A DNA stretch of 64,000 bases from Dipteronia dyeriana (taxonomy: Eukaryota; Streptophyta; Magnoliopsida; Sapindales; Sapindaceae). The notes below the pieces were generated by a model. That model did no database searches and was not told where the DNA came from. It saw only the letters and a program-made list of their open reading frames with translations. Location: positions 41,848,360 through 41,912,359 of the forward strand of contig CM065295.1 in assembly GCA_032871835.1 (NCBI GenBank), written 5' to 3'. The translations under genes were made by a program, and so were the position numbers. Position 1 is the stretch's first letter; each line of letters begins with the position of its first letter. Below are positions 1-11,065 of this stretch, in pieces.

Positions 1-1
1 A

Positions 2-1230
2 AATGAATTGAATGCCATAGGAGTAATTGTTGATGTAAGAAAAAGATGTTCGTTGCTTGCTAACAACCTCGATTCCCACTCTGACTTGGTAACCATAACT
101 CGGATAATAATTTCCTTGCAGAACTTAAGTGGGAAGCTGATGCGGAAGGTGACAGAAGGATTTGGATTCCAGATGGTAGTGAGAATGGACAGTGGGTCAA
201 TCCTACAGAATGTGTTATACATGATAAAGATGATCTTTTCAGTTCACAATTGTATGTTTTAGACAAACACTATGACCTGAAGTTATTGGGATTCTTCGCC
301 AGTGCTTTTGGTGTTAAATCCATTCCTACAGTTGGTGATTTTTGCAAGCTTTGGAAGGTTTGGGAAAGTTCAGAACATCATCTTTCAAGTGGTGAGTGTT
401 GTGCCTTTTGGGTTTGTGTTATGAGGCACTGGAGTTCGAAGACCGAGAAACTTCTTGCTGACTGCTTGGTGAAGCTGCCCGTTGATTCACGCTCGGATGG
501 AATTTTGTTGTTCGACAGGTGTGATGTCTTCATTGCTGATGACCTGCAACTGAAGGATGCTTTTGAACAGTCTTCTTGTGGCTCAATATTTGTTTGGTAT
601 CCGCAGCCTAGCTTGCCTGCTTTGCCTCGGACTAAGTTGCTTGAAATATTTAGCAAAATTGGGGTTCGCGCAATCTCTGAGTCTGTACAGAAGCAAGAAT
701 TGTCATTAGAAGAAGGTGTGGAATTCAAGCAGGTGAAACCAAGGGATATATATATTGACAAAGCATTGGCTAAGCTCATCCTTGGCTTTCTAGGCAATCC
801 TGCTCTTAAGCTGGAAGCAGCGAAGAGATATGAAGCTGTCAAGTGCCTCCAGAATCTCTCAGTACAGGAGACCGAAGAACCAATTGAAGAAAGGTATAGT
901 TTATCACTGACCTCGGGGGAAATTGAGAATGTGAGAATAAGCCAAATGATTCGTTGGGATAGAGAGAGTTCAATTCTTTTCACACAGAGGTTGGACAGGT
1001 CTAATGGACACAAAAACCTCCTTGAATATGCAACACACTTTTCTGAAGTCATATCCAAGGGAGTGTTATGGGAAATGGAAGATCATATAAATGCACTAGC
1101 TGAGTTGATCAGGTTGGCCTTCCTGCTGGAATTCAATGAAGAAGCTGTCGGGTTTCTTATGAAGTCTAAGAATTTGCAGATATTCATGGAGGACGAGGAG
1201 TTCTTGTCTGCAGCTTTCCCATCTGAGTAG
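2..1230 (+). CDS. NO VEIN-like / sacsin-type ATPase protein, C-terminal part (5' end outside window)
   Basis: The last about 410 residues of a large protein that starts left of the window. The sequence resembles the C-terminus of the plant NO VEIN / NO VEIN-like family (histidine kinase-, gyrase B-, HSP90-like ATPase proteins). Recognisable family segments are VVDVRKRCSLLA-like, RIWIPDGSENGQWV, CKLWKVWESS and a closing FLMKSKNLQIFMEDEEFLSAAFPS. NO VEIN is a nuclear factor needed for leaf vascular and auxin-dependent patterning; a role for this gene is inferred from that. The ATPase domain lies upstream and is not visible. Coding starts in frame 2 and continues in frame 1 after about position 107, with no room for an intron (a GT..AG pair there would enclose only 34 bases). 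One base appears lost, by real mutation or assembly error. After the shift the frame is open to TAG at 1228-1230, which argues for a recent lesion or an error. Confidence 0.75.
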
Positions 1231-1827
1231 GTGTGGTGTGTGCAGCTATTTGCTTTTCTAGGTTTGTGTGCGAAGCTATTTAATTAAGTAAAATGGTGGT
1301 GTGCTGTTTGTCAAATGTGTAATATTGGATCAGTTGTTATATTACTGATTCTTTTGGTTTGCCAGTATGTGATTATCTTATTTTGTGCATGTTCTGGACC
1401 TCAGCGGATAATGCTTTATATGTAATGGTCTTGTTTGCTAAATGCCGGATTCAAGTAGCCTTTTATTATATCATTGCTATCTTTGCATTTTGTATAACTT
1501 GATCTTTTCTCTTTTATAATTTCGCCCTCTCAAGGTGAGAGATGCTTCTATGAATTGGAATCTGTAGGAGTCTGCTCTCTGTGAGGTATTGTTCTTGTAA
1601 GCATGCAGGAATTGCTAATATAAAGAAAAAAAAAATTAGGATTTGTTGCAAAAGACAGCGTTGCAGGGATGGATTGTACCAGATTGTTGTAAACCATTTT
1701 CCTGAAGTGGAGAGTCAATAAACCTGGCCTTTAGGCAGTTTAACCTGCTGTCTGCAGGTACTAATTTTTTTCACATGCAGGAAACGAGATGTTTGAAACT
1801 TTCATACATCGTAGCTTACGGTGGCCA

Positions 1828-1951
1828 ATCTCGGAGTCAACAACTATTTCAATTACTGATGATGATCATTCTCGGAGTCAACAACAGTTCCAGTAACCGA
1901 TGATGATCAATCTCGGAGTCAACAACCAGTTCCAGTAACTGATGATGATCA
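1828..1951 (+). repeat. 41-bp tandem repeat, three copies
   Basis: Three units begin with TCTCGGAGTCAACAAC at about 1828, 1869 and 1910 and end with GATGATGATCA. The spacing is 41 bp, so the reading frame changes from copy to copy and a protein repeat is unlikely. Confidence 0.85.
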
Positions 1952-1976
1952 TCTTGTTTGTGGTCTTATTATGTAG

Positions 1977-2101
1977 TCCAATCAAGCCAATGAAGAGATT
2001 GTTGTAGATGGCAATAAGAAAAGGAAATACAAGCAAGTGAGAATTGTCCCAGAAGCAATCTCAGATTCGAAACAAGTTCATAAGAGGGAAATTGAAGTCA
2101 G
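1977..2101 (+). pseudogene. Candidate isolated exon of an unrecognised gene
   Basis: A 125-base segment lies between a good acceptor (pyrimidine-rich, TTATGTAG) and a good donor (GTCAG|GTCTGT). One frame is open throughout and gives a charged peptide with NKKRKYKQVRIVPEA and KREIEVR. No partner exon, start codon or stop could be assigned. It may be a remnant of a gene fragment or of a mobile element that carried one. I do not recognise the family. Confidence 0.3.
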
Positions 2102-3074
2102 GTCTGTTTTTTTCTCCCTGCATTTTTGCCTTAAAGTTGATATGTTTAATAGTGTTTGAACATTCGTTGATCAAGAGTTTAATTGCCTTTGGGTAAAATA
2201 TATTGAGATGTTAGATATGGAAATTGTAAAGTTGAGAAGGCAGCTAAGCTGGAACATCTTATGCTTTTATGAAAAAAGGTGAATATATTTATCTGTTTAA
2301 AGAAAAGTAGACAGCTTTAATAGAAATGAATTAGGCTCCATTATTTATAGGATTGAGTGACGAATCGACTCCTCTTTTATGCAAAATTGCATATTTTGTT
2401 TTGTACTAAGCCAATAGTTTGGCTATAGGTTTTTTGAGTTTAAGAGTATGATTGGAGGAAATAACATTGTGATATCAGTTTTTCATTGAAAATTCTCATT
2501 ATATGAAAAAATGCTAAACTTTTACGCCCTTTTCCTGTTTGTTTTGGACCTTCTTTTGTTCCATTAATCTCTAGAGAACATCTTCATTTGACAATGTTGA
2601 TGCGAATATCATCTGAACTTAATTTTATTCAAATGAGATGGTAGACACCAATCTTGATTCCTTGAGAAAATGCATTGATTATAACAGCACTGGACAGGAA
2701 AGATTGGTGTGGCCCTTCACTAGTTAACATGCCATTGTGAATTATATATGCGTTTGATCAAACCAGAGAACAGGAGATCACTTTCATGTAATCTATTTGT
2801 CTTTTTATTTATATGATTGTCAGAATATCGGAGTTATGTTCTTCTCATTGGTGCTTGGAATCAGCATCGCTCAAGTAAAAAGTTGCAAAGCAAAATGTCA
2901 ACTGAAAACAGCTAGAAGGTCATATATAATATATTTTTTGACTATAGAAGTACATTATTGAAATTCATGCGGCTTACAATTTTTTCTTAGACAAGCTATA
3001 CTTGCAAAAGGAGCCTCGTGAAACAAAAAATATTCAAAGTAAAAGCCTCTATTAATTGATTCTTCCTAGCATAA

Positions 3075-3897
3075 TTACGCAACTGTTTTCTGAGACAGAA
3101 GACGAGCGGTGTTGTGATGACCGCCGTTGCAGTAGCATGATTTGACGTTCAGTAACTTCTTTACAGGATTTGATTTTCTCTTCCTGAGTCTCGTTTCCTT
3201 CTTCCCTTTCTCTGCCTTGTCTCTTGCATTCACCTCCAATCCTTTAGATGATCCCTGAGGTAAGCCGAAATACAGAAAAATGTAAGACAAAACCTGAAAC
3301 GTATACTCTATTAGAATTTTGTTTATTACAAATGACAAGGAAGTTGTTTTCTGTTCATACCTCATTAGAATTCATTGAAGAAACAATCTCATCACTGTCT
3401 TCTCTTCGAGGCTTTTCCTCTGTTGCAATATCATCCTTATCTTTCGTGATATCATTGTTGATGGGTTCCAATGCTTCGGCACAATAAACTCTGAAGCTTG
3501 GTGAGCCAGGACAGATATATCCAATTCCAACGTTGCAGAATCTTTCTTCTTCTTCACTTTCTTGTTCATCTTGTCCTTCCTTTTCTACAATATATTCTTC
3601 CTCCAGTGCTGCATTGTTATCATCTTCTTCTTTAATAGACTCGGGTTCTGGCTCCGGTGCAATCCTTGCAGCCCTTACACTCTCTTCACGGGAAGAAGAC
3701 GGAGGCGGGCTCTTGTCATCAGCAGAATCGTGAGATGCATCACCTTCCTTGAGCAATTCTTTCTTGGATAGAGTCCCTTTCATTGCAGCTGCATTCCTTC
3801 GTCTTTTTATCTCCTCAAACTTGTGTCGAAGACGAGGAGGGAACTTAGAAGCTACTGCTTCCCTTTCAGGATTCATCCTTGATCCTCCACACCCCAT
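3075..3897 (-). CDS. Small plant protein with N-myristoylation signal, two exons
   Basis: Exon 1 is 3897-3361 and exon 2 is 3254-3075. The 106-bp intron begins GTATGA and ends TTACCTCAG, and joining keeps the frame (179 + 59 = 238 residues). The protein starts MGCGGSRMNPE: Gly2 and Ser6 fit N-myristoylation and Cys3 could be palmitoylated, so plasma-membrane attachment is expected. Next comes a basic helix-like segment (PPRLRHKFEEIKRRR), then a long acidic, serine-rich disordered stretch. A hydrophobic island, GIGYICPGSPSFRVYCAEA, follows at about residues 127-145. The exon 2 tail is very basic and ends in a Cys/His cluster (CYCNGGHHNTARL). I do not recognise a named gene; the architecture suggests a conserved plant-specific uncharacterised family. 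Start choice is secure because the myristoylation motif follows the ATG directly. Confidence 0.8.
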
Positions 3898-4044
3898 TGG
3901 AAGACAAAGACAATAACAGTAAGGCTAATTGATAGAGAGAGACAAGGTGAGAAAATGAATGGTGTTGGAGACAAATTTAAGATTAGAAGAGAACAGAACC
4001 CCAAAACTTTAGATGGATGAAATTGAATGGGAGGCCTGCACAAG

Positions 4045-4053
4045 TTATAAAAT
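4045..4053 (-). promoter_or_regulatory. Probable TATA box of the myristoylated-protein gene
   Basis: On the minus strand this reads ATTTTATAA, about 150 bp upstream of the ATG at 3897. A transcription start some 30 bp downstream would leave a 5' UTR of about 115-120 nt, a normal size. Confidence 0.4.
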
Positions 4054-4060
4054 GAAATAC

Positions 4061-4119
4061 TTGGATGGATAGGTACACAGTCTGTTAATTTTTTTGGATG
4101 GATAGGTACACAGTCTGTT
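4061..4119. repeat. 33-bp spaced direct duplication upstream of the minus-strand gene
   Basis: The 26-bp string starting TTGGATGGATAGGTACACAG occurs at 4061-4086 and again at 4094-4119. It lies just upstream of the putative TATA box, so promoter spacing or factor sites may have been duplicated. Confidence 0.85.
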
Positions 4120-4304
4120 TTCATAGTTGTTGATGATTTTTTATTTATAGAAAATGAGTTGGTCTGTTGCATGGTTTTGTGGAAGAATATTTACTTGACC
4201 TCATTGACAACTGAAGTTCTCTAAATATTAGTCAATTAGTCAAACATAAACTTTATGGACAGATCCAAATAAGTATTCCAGCTAAATTGCAAGCATTTAT
4301 GAAG

Positions 4305-4307
<3 letters not shown>

Positions 4308-4343
<36 letters not shown>
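4308..4343. repeat. (TA)n microsatellite
   Basis: An uninterrupted run of about 18 TA dinucleotides. Confidence 0.95.
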
Positions 4344-4345
<2 letters not shown>

Positions 4346-5725
4346 ATCTTGATTAAACTATTATCAGAGAGGGAGTGAGAAACAGAAAGGGTTTATGAAG
4401 CTTTATTTTATTTTTACATTATTTTGATTAGTATTTATGATTTTTTTTTTCTTGTGACGTGTGAAAGAAAACTACCCTTCTCGTGATTTGAAATGGTCAA
4501 CATTTTGTTCATGTACAACCTTAACAAAAATATTTGCCAGGCTTGATGGATAAATAAAAATATTATTTTTATTTGAACAGAAGTTTGACAGCATGAGATA
4601 TCTGTCAAAATAGTTTTTTATTGGAAAGACCACTCCATCAAATATTCAAATATCTGAAATTCCTACTAAATTGTAGGAAGTGATGTTAGATCAAGTGTTG
4701 AACATCTCGATTCAAGCTATTATTAGTGACAGTAAGGGTTTCTCCCACCTTTATACCATTCACCAAATTAGAGTATGAAATCCCTTTAACTCAGCAATAA
4801 TAACCATGTCATAATGGCTTTAAGCGAAATCCAGCACCAGAAGTAGCGTATTCCGGTGAGATGTGCTACTTTACTTGTTTGTTTGGTTTTTTTTTTTTGT
4901 TTTTTTTTTTAGTCGTTTAATTTTTAAGTATTCACATATTCAGCATATTAAATAAAAATTATTACGATTTGATTCCTTACTTAAAAAACTTGTTTAATTA
5001 CAGTTTTACCCTATTAAAGCAAATGTATTCCAATTGTATCATTGTAATTATCTGATGCTTTTGGTTAATATATATTTGTTTTAATTGAATTATTATTTAT
5101 ATTAATATTTATAATAAACTAAAATGAAGTATATAATACAAAAATTACTAAATGTCATTAATAATAAAAAACACTACATTGAAAACAAAACAAATAAAAC
5201 CACAAAAATACTACATTGAAAACAAAACAAATAAAGCAACAAAAACACTACATTGTATTTTATTTATTTATTTTATGAATTGTAATGTCGGAGTTCAATT
5301 AATAATAAATGAAATATTTTAGTTAATTAAATTAAATTTTTTAATTTACTAATTTATTAATTTCTTAACTTATCGTAATATTATGCTAATTGAGGGGTCA
5401 AATGTTATTTGTTGAGAAACAATAAAAAAGTGAATATTGAGGAATATTTTTTTAGAGTAAAATTTGGTTCAATGAGTTGGAGATGATGGAGAGGAAGTTG
5501 CTGCATTTTGCTGTAAAGTTACAACAAATTGATACAATGGATTGAAGATGGTCTAAGAGAACAAAATCGAGTTGTACAAAAAATTCCGTTCCTCAAGACA
5601 TTTTGGAACTATGTTTTGACTGATATCTATAGTGATTTAATAGCAAATGTTTTATTTTTTGAAGAATGATCTAAATTCAATTTTTTTTTTTGGAGGGAGA
5701 GGACTCAACCTCATCTTATCTGATA
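4344..5725. other. AT-rich intergenic spacer
   Basis: No supported gene. The stretch is AT-rich with poly-T runs (near 4890 and 4900) and one short tandem repeat (5166-5255). Confidence 0.6.
5166..5255. repeat. 37-bp tandem repeat, about 2.3 copies
   Basis: The block CACTACATTGAAAACAAAAC recurs with 37-bp spacing, with the CTACATTG anchor at 5174, 5211 and 5248. Confidence 0.8.
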
Positions 5726-6200
5726 GTTCTCTTATAAAAGATCCCTTATTTTGATATAAAGTAAGAATCTAGATGAAATCCATCAATTTTAATGAATTTT
5801 GATCTGATTTTTTTTTTATAGAACTACAATTATTTTTTCTGATTTTATTGAATATCAAAAATTAAAATACATGGCAAAAAATAGGAAAAATGCTAAAAAA
5901 AAAATAGTTGCAGTTCTTGAAATATTTCAAAATTTGCATAAAAGTAGATTTCATTGAACTTATCATCAATAAAAAATTTCAAATCAAATCTCATTAAAAT
6001 CGATGGATTTCATCGAGTTCCTACTTTGTGTTAAAATAAGAGATCTCTATGAGAGGACCAATAAATATTTCAAAATTTGCATAAAAGTAGATTTCATTGA
6101 ACTTATCATCAATAAAAAATTTCAAATCAAATCTCATTAAAATCGATGGATTTCATCGAGTTCCTACTTTGTGTTAAAATAAGGGATCTCTATGAGAGGA

Positions 6201-6202
<2 letters not shown>
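5726..6202. mobile_element. Foldback MITE with one arm tandemly duplicated
   Basis: The left arm (from about 5726, AGTTCTCTTATAAAAGATCCC) is the imperfect reverse complement of the right arm ending near 6060 (GGGATCTCTATGAGAGGACC type). The complementarity runs inward through the AAATCCATC/GATGGATTT region to a short AT-rich centre near 5850-5890. No ORF is present. The right arm is duplicated: 5921-6063 is repeated almost exactly as 6064-6202 (143-bp period). A (TA)n run follows. Long arms and lack of coding fit a Mutator- or foldback-type MITE; I could not fix a target-site duplication. Confidence 0.7.

Positions 6203-6240
<38 letters not shown>
6203..6240. repeat. (AT)n microsatellite beside a MITE
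   Basis: An alternating AT run lies directly left of the MITE start at 6241. A matching run occurs at its right end (33291-33308), which fits insertion into a TA-rich target. Confidence 0.9.
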
Positions 6241-6243
<3 letters not shown>

Positions 6244-6388
6244 ATTTTCCAATGAAGACTTTTACAATGCACACTTTAAGCACATTTTGATAAAATTATA
6301 TGAGATCAAATGTTTTTCGATGAGATTTTTTGTATGCATCCTAAGAAAATTAAAATGCACATTTGGTAAAAATTTGGAAATTTTTTGG

Positions 6389-7598
6389 TGTTAACGAGAA
6401 ATTTGCTTGAGATGAGAAATTTCAACTAACACCCTCGAGATCACTACCACGGAGGTGGTGGCCGGGATCGGTACTTTGGATACCTAACCTACTTAAATAG
6501 AAATGAAAGTTTGAATAACTGTAGCGAATGAGAGCTTTAATATTGAACATTTGTGATACACAAGAATCTCTCATATACACTCATAATATCTTTTGTACAT
6601 AGGAAGGTGGTAACTCCGTGCTTGTCGAATAATGGATATGACGATGGCTGTGTTCTGATCACAGAATTTAAGCCCGACGTACTTCTCCTTTTTTTTTTTT
6701 ACTTTGACCTTCCCCTTACCATGCTTGGCTCTATTTATACTTGGTCCAAGTAGGATTTTACTCACAAATATCCTGCCACGATCTTATGAATCTGTTCCCT
6801 TCTTATCGGGCGAGATCCATTTTTTGAAAGTTATTGACTTCGCGTTAATAACGGATGCGATGATATTGTTGATGAAGATAAGTTTGTTTCCTTTTTGGAA
6901 TCAAACTCTTGACTTACACATACGTAGAATTAATGTTGGTTATTACGTAGATATGATCCTGTGTGACCTTACGGCATGATTCTTCATGAAGGTCACCGAG
7001 TTAGCTGCTCATTGTCTCGTAGAGCGAGGTAGATCCATGCTTTAGTTCTGTTCTCAGAAGCCTGTGATAGACTTTCCTCGACCCTTTGGAGCTTGAGGCG
7101 TTCCTGTAGACATTTCTGGGAGATCACATGGATTTGATTCACTTAGAGGCCCTATTTCTCCTCGTATTGTGGAGGGGGCAGCGGGTTCCTAGAGAGGTTG
7201 GTGAGCTTCAAGTTTAGGCTATGAGTTAAGTTTGACCTATGGGAGCCTTAACCTAGAGGGAGCTTGCTTTGCATGTCGGGCTTCACTTCGAGTGCTTTTT
7301 TTAGCTCGGCGATCCTCGCTTGCTTTATTGTGGTGGTTTTGGAGCCTGGCCCCAAGAATCGAGGTTTATTGGTAGGTGGCCTCGAGAAGCCCGGACTCCA
7401 GCGTTAGTGTGAGGGCCTGACCTGGTCGTGTCTAACTTCATCCCTGGTAGTTCCGATGCCCGGCGATCCTTATTTATTTCTATGAGGTAATTTTATGGCC
7501 TGCCCCCTGGTCTCATGAATGTCGAATTTGGGCTTTGACTCGGGCTAGAAGAGTGGAAAATTTCTCTTTACCCCCTTAGCCAAATTTTACTATTAACA
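6389..7598 (-). repeat. 3' LTR of the Tat-type element (in element orientation)
   Basis: 1210 bp, starting TGTTAACGAG and ending ATTAACA on the plus strand. It pairs with 31856-33059 along its whole length with scattered substitutions and small indels. A TATAAATAG box on the minus strand lies at 6731-6739. Confidence 0.93.
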
Positions 7599-7612
7599 GA
7601 AGTCCCCTCTGA
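7599..7612 (-). promoter_or_regulatory. Polypurine tract of the Tat-type element
   Basis: On the minus strand TCAGAGGGGACTTC abuts the 3' LTR, the expected place for the plus-strand primer. The purine run is short, so the exact limits are uncertain. Confidence 0.5.
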
Positions 7613-9093
7613 CTTGAACACTGGAGGTAGAGTTGGGGTTGGAGTCAGATTCACTACTTAATTGGGAAATTTTCCATTACAAGGTAATTACTGAGGATTT
7701 TTGAATGAAATCTTCTCGTTAATTGTTCAGGTGTCGTGTCGTGGGCGGACTGGTACATTCCCTGAAATAGTCCTGCTACGTTACGGCTGCTCCGAGATTC
7801 GAGAAGATCTTACCGAAGATTTTGTTGATGTCAACGGCTATTCCACCTCTATTTAACCCCGACCTCATCATCCCTTTCTTCACGCTTTCTTTCAATTTCA
7901 AAATTTCAGGCTTCCTCTCCCTTACTGTTTTCTCCGACCATATCTTTACCTTTCACCCACCTTCAAGCTCTTTTCATCCAACAATGTTGAACTCCTCTGA
8001 CAACATTGAAACTTTGGTCAAGGGCACCAGTGGCTCTAATTTGGTTCATCAGAAACAGGTGTGAGGAATCTTGAGCGACGAGGACTCTTCCTCAGTCCAT
8101 CAGCGCCGTCGCTCTAGTAGGAATGTCTCAATCGGTTTGGGCTTCTCGAATCAACCCGAAAACCCTTTAAACTTAGTTAATGAGGATTTCGATGTTGGAG
8201 AGAGAGTCGATGCCACTGGGAGGTTCAAGTTGCGGTTGCTGGGTTTCCTTCAACGACGCCTCTTTCTTCTGAATCTAGGGTTATCCCCAACTCTACTATC
8301 GACCCACAATCGATCAACCGCATTCGAGATAAATACGGTATTCCTAAGGACGTCACCCTCACAGTTCTTCATAGGAACTACGAGGTTTATAATCCTCTCG
8401 TAGACATGCTCCCCATTCTTTTGGCGGCCTTTGAGAACGGGGTCAGACTCCCCCTTCACCCTACTCTTCGGCGGGCTCTTAACGCCCTTCAACTAGGTCC
8501 CCTTCAATTGACGCCCGACTTCTGGAGGCATCTGATTGGCATCCTCGTGCTGTGGAGGGAACAGTGCGAGCTGGGCAAGGTCACTCAGGAACCTAGGGCA
8601 GAAGAGCTGGCCTACCTTTTTCAGATCGGGAGCTTATCTGGAGGTCCCCGGGGACAGTTCTATGTGAAGGCTAAAAACAAGCTTAACTTTATCATCCCCG
8701 ATGCTTCGAGAAAAGACCCTGCTTGGAAGGAAGAGTGGTTATTAGCGGGGGGAGATTAGGGAAGCTCCGTATTCATCGGGGGGCATGAGTTCGCCGTTTT
8801 CACCGTCTTCAGCGACAAACCCTCTTGGGACCGGGATTCCCTACCTGTCGAATCCGAGGTTGTTCTGAAGGCTATCCTCGCCAGGAATTACCTGAACCTG
8901 AGGTTTCCAACTGCTGATCCCTTCGATCCCCACAGGGTGAATAAGTATCTGCGGATCTCCAATGCTACCCCTAATAAGTAATCCCAAGTCACTATGCTTC
9001 GTCTTGTTAGTTGGCTTGCTTCTCACATCTTTTTTTTAACAGTTTTTGTTGTTGCTCCAGCTTTCCTTGAAACCCAGCAAGCTTGGAACCCTC

Positions 9094-9137
9094 CCCCTCC
9101 TCCTCCCCCTCCTCCTCCCCCTCCCCCTCCCCCTCCT
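9094..9137. repeat. CCT/CCCT-rich low-complexity tract
   Basis: Runs of CCTCCTCCCCCT encode polyproline or Pro/Ser repeats in the antisense ORF. The complementary strand, which is the genomic-RNA sense of the element, is G-rich enough to form a quadruplex. Confidence 0.9.
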
Positions 9138-9610
9138 GCTGGATTGTCCAGGGGGTCTTTTCGATTAACCCGGAAAAAGGGGGGATTACTATTCCAGTTG
9201 TTGCTTCACCTGTTCCAGCTCCATCGCCTTCCCAGATGAGATCCAAGATAGTTATTCTCGCATCGCGGGCTGCTAAAACTTTAAATCGAGGAGGGCCTGC
9301 CCTCCAGGCTATTGATGTGACCACCTCCGCCCCTTCGTCAATGGCCCCCACCGCTGCTGCTTCTTCTTCAGTTACATTGCCCCTTTTTTTCGCTGATCCC
9401 TCTGCGTCCCGGGCAGGTCAGGCTCCAGGGGATCCCGAGTCCGGTATTTCTGAGATTCCCCGTTCTCGCCCGCACCATCAGTTGGGCTCGGTTGGTCAGG
9501 ACAAAGTTCTAAAGCAGTTCGTTACGTCTTACCTGGGTGGCGGGCTTTCTAGGATGGCTTCGATGCCCGTGGACATCATGTTTACCAAGGGGTCTGCCCT
9601 CCTAGCCGAG

Positions 9611-9681
9611 GTAGTCATTGCCTTTATTTTCTATGATTGCGAGCTTTGATCACTCTCTAACCTCTGTTTCATATTTTACAG
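9611..9681 (+). other. Putative 71-bp intron in the antisense ORF
   Basis: The donor is GAG|GTAGTC and the acceptor ATTTTACAG|GC. The upstream coding segment ends exactly on a codon boundary and the downstream coiled-coil frame continues in phase 0. Within the interval the frame hits TGA. Confidence 0.6.
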
Positions 9682-11065
9682 GCTTTCAAGTTTAATGTAG
9701 CAATGGGTCACTAGGTAGCCTTTCTCAGAGATCGGGCAGCTAGGGCTGAAGCTAAGGCTGAGCGAGCCATGGGATTGCTGGCGCAGGCTCAATCCTTGGT
9801 CCAAGAGATGACTTCCAGCCAGAGGGGAATGGAAACACAACTGGCTGAGCTTCAATGCGACCACCAAAAGTTGAAGCAGTCTTTTGATCAAGAAACTCTT
9901 CGGTCTAAGCGACGAGCCAGCCAACAGGATGATTGGAAGGAAGAGGCCAAGGCACTGGATGCTGAGAACCAAGCTCTGCAGACCTGAGTTGCCAAGCTTC
10001 AGGCTGAAGTGGAAGCCTCTTTCAACAAGAGGTATTTCTATGTCTCATTCCAGGTCGTGGAAGCCCTCCCCATTCCCTTTGACCTCTCCAGCATCGCCGG
10101 CTGGGACAGGAAAGACATCATGTTTGGGGTTACAGAGATGTCTCGCCCCAACAATGATGAAGAGGGTTCTTCTGCTGGAGACGGAGCTAGGAAGCAGCCT
10201 GAAATATTAGATATACCTTCTCCTGTCCTGTCCTGTCCTGTCCTTCCCTGAGTCAGGTCCCAGAGAATCTTCTATGGGATGGAGCCAAAAAGATGAGAGG
10301 TCATTCCAGAGTCAATGGCTAATCTTCTTGATACTGCCATACCACCTGAGGTTATGACGGTGGTCAATGAGGTATTGGAGGAGGATCCAACTGAGCAACC
10401 GACCATCGAGAGGCATCTTCAGGGAAATATGGCAGAGGTAGCTAACCATGATGAGAGACCACCAGAAAGAGGAGCATGGAGCGAGGTTCATCCTGAGGAG
10501 GGGGAAGCTGGAGGAAACCATGAGGATGCAGAAGTTTGAATCCATCCTCTTGTAACTTGTTCTGAATGCCCGGAAAGGGGGGTGGGCACCCCATCTTTAC
10601 TCATGCTTGATCATCATCATCACTCTCTTTTTTTTTTCTTGTTTGTAGCCCGAAACCAGGGGTTGGGCTCCCTATACAATTGTCGTAGCCTTACCTGGGG
10701 ATGGGATCCCTAATTCATTAATGAAATTTAGCTTTTAGACCTGGTTCAAATTTTGACTTGCATGTACTTGCTTCATTTCTGATCTCCCTTTAGGTTTAGC
10801 CTCTATATCAACCTGACTTAGCTTAGGAAAAGTAACAAGATAGGAACATTGCTTAAGTGTGAAAGCAGATAGCTAGCTTAGGCTTTCTGACTCGACAAAG
10901 ACTTGTAGCTCAATGACTTCAGTGAATAATCCCCTTGTTTGGTCGTAGACCTGTCTGCACCTATCACAGTAAGCAACCACATATAGACGGAGAATTAGAC
11001 ACCAGTAATAACTGGGACATTAGAGTTAAAGCAAAAGACCCCTTCATCCTAGAGCCCCTCTAAGG

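Larger units (their letters stand above)
1231..3074. other. Spacer between two genes: 3' UTR plus possible exon remnants
   Basis: The stretch after the NO VEIN-like stop is AT-rich and holds several AATAAA-like sites (for example AATAAAC near 1719), which fit a 3' UTR. It also includes the three-copy repeat at 1828-1951 and a possible isolated exon at 1977-2101. From about 2110 to 3074 I see no coding sequence I can support. Confidence 0.5.
7984..10540 (+). pseudogene. Antisense ORF of the Tat element (putative gypsy-type transposon family, PF04195-like), broken
   Basis: Coding sequence on the strand opposite gag-pol. It starts about 7984 (MLNSSDNIE). One in-frame TGA (8062-8064) precedes LSDEDSSS. 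The frame shifts near 8235, giving a segment with the family signature LPLHPTLRRALNALQLGPLQ and PDFWRHLIG, then a TAG at 8757-8759. A proline-rich low-complexity stretch follows (9082-9140). A canonical intron seems present at 9611-9681 (GAG|GTAGTC ... TTTACAG|GCTTTC): removing it keeps phase and joins LLAE to AFKFNVAMGH. The rest (9753-10250) is a coiled coil (ERAMGLLAQAQSLVQEM, DAENQALQ) and an acidic tail to 10540. Function is unknown; antisense ORFs of this kind are known in Tat elements. Confidence 0.75.

Noticed and set aside
4873..4912. Poly-T runs as retroposon tails
   Set aside because: No adjoining LINE or SINE body or target duplication could be found.
8841..9351. Minus-strand frames opposite the antisense ORF as an extra gag or env
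   Set aside because: Low-complexity Glu/Gly frames are the complement of the Pro-rich tract.
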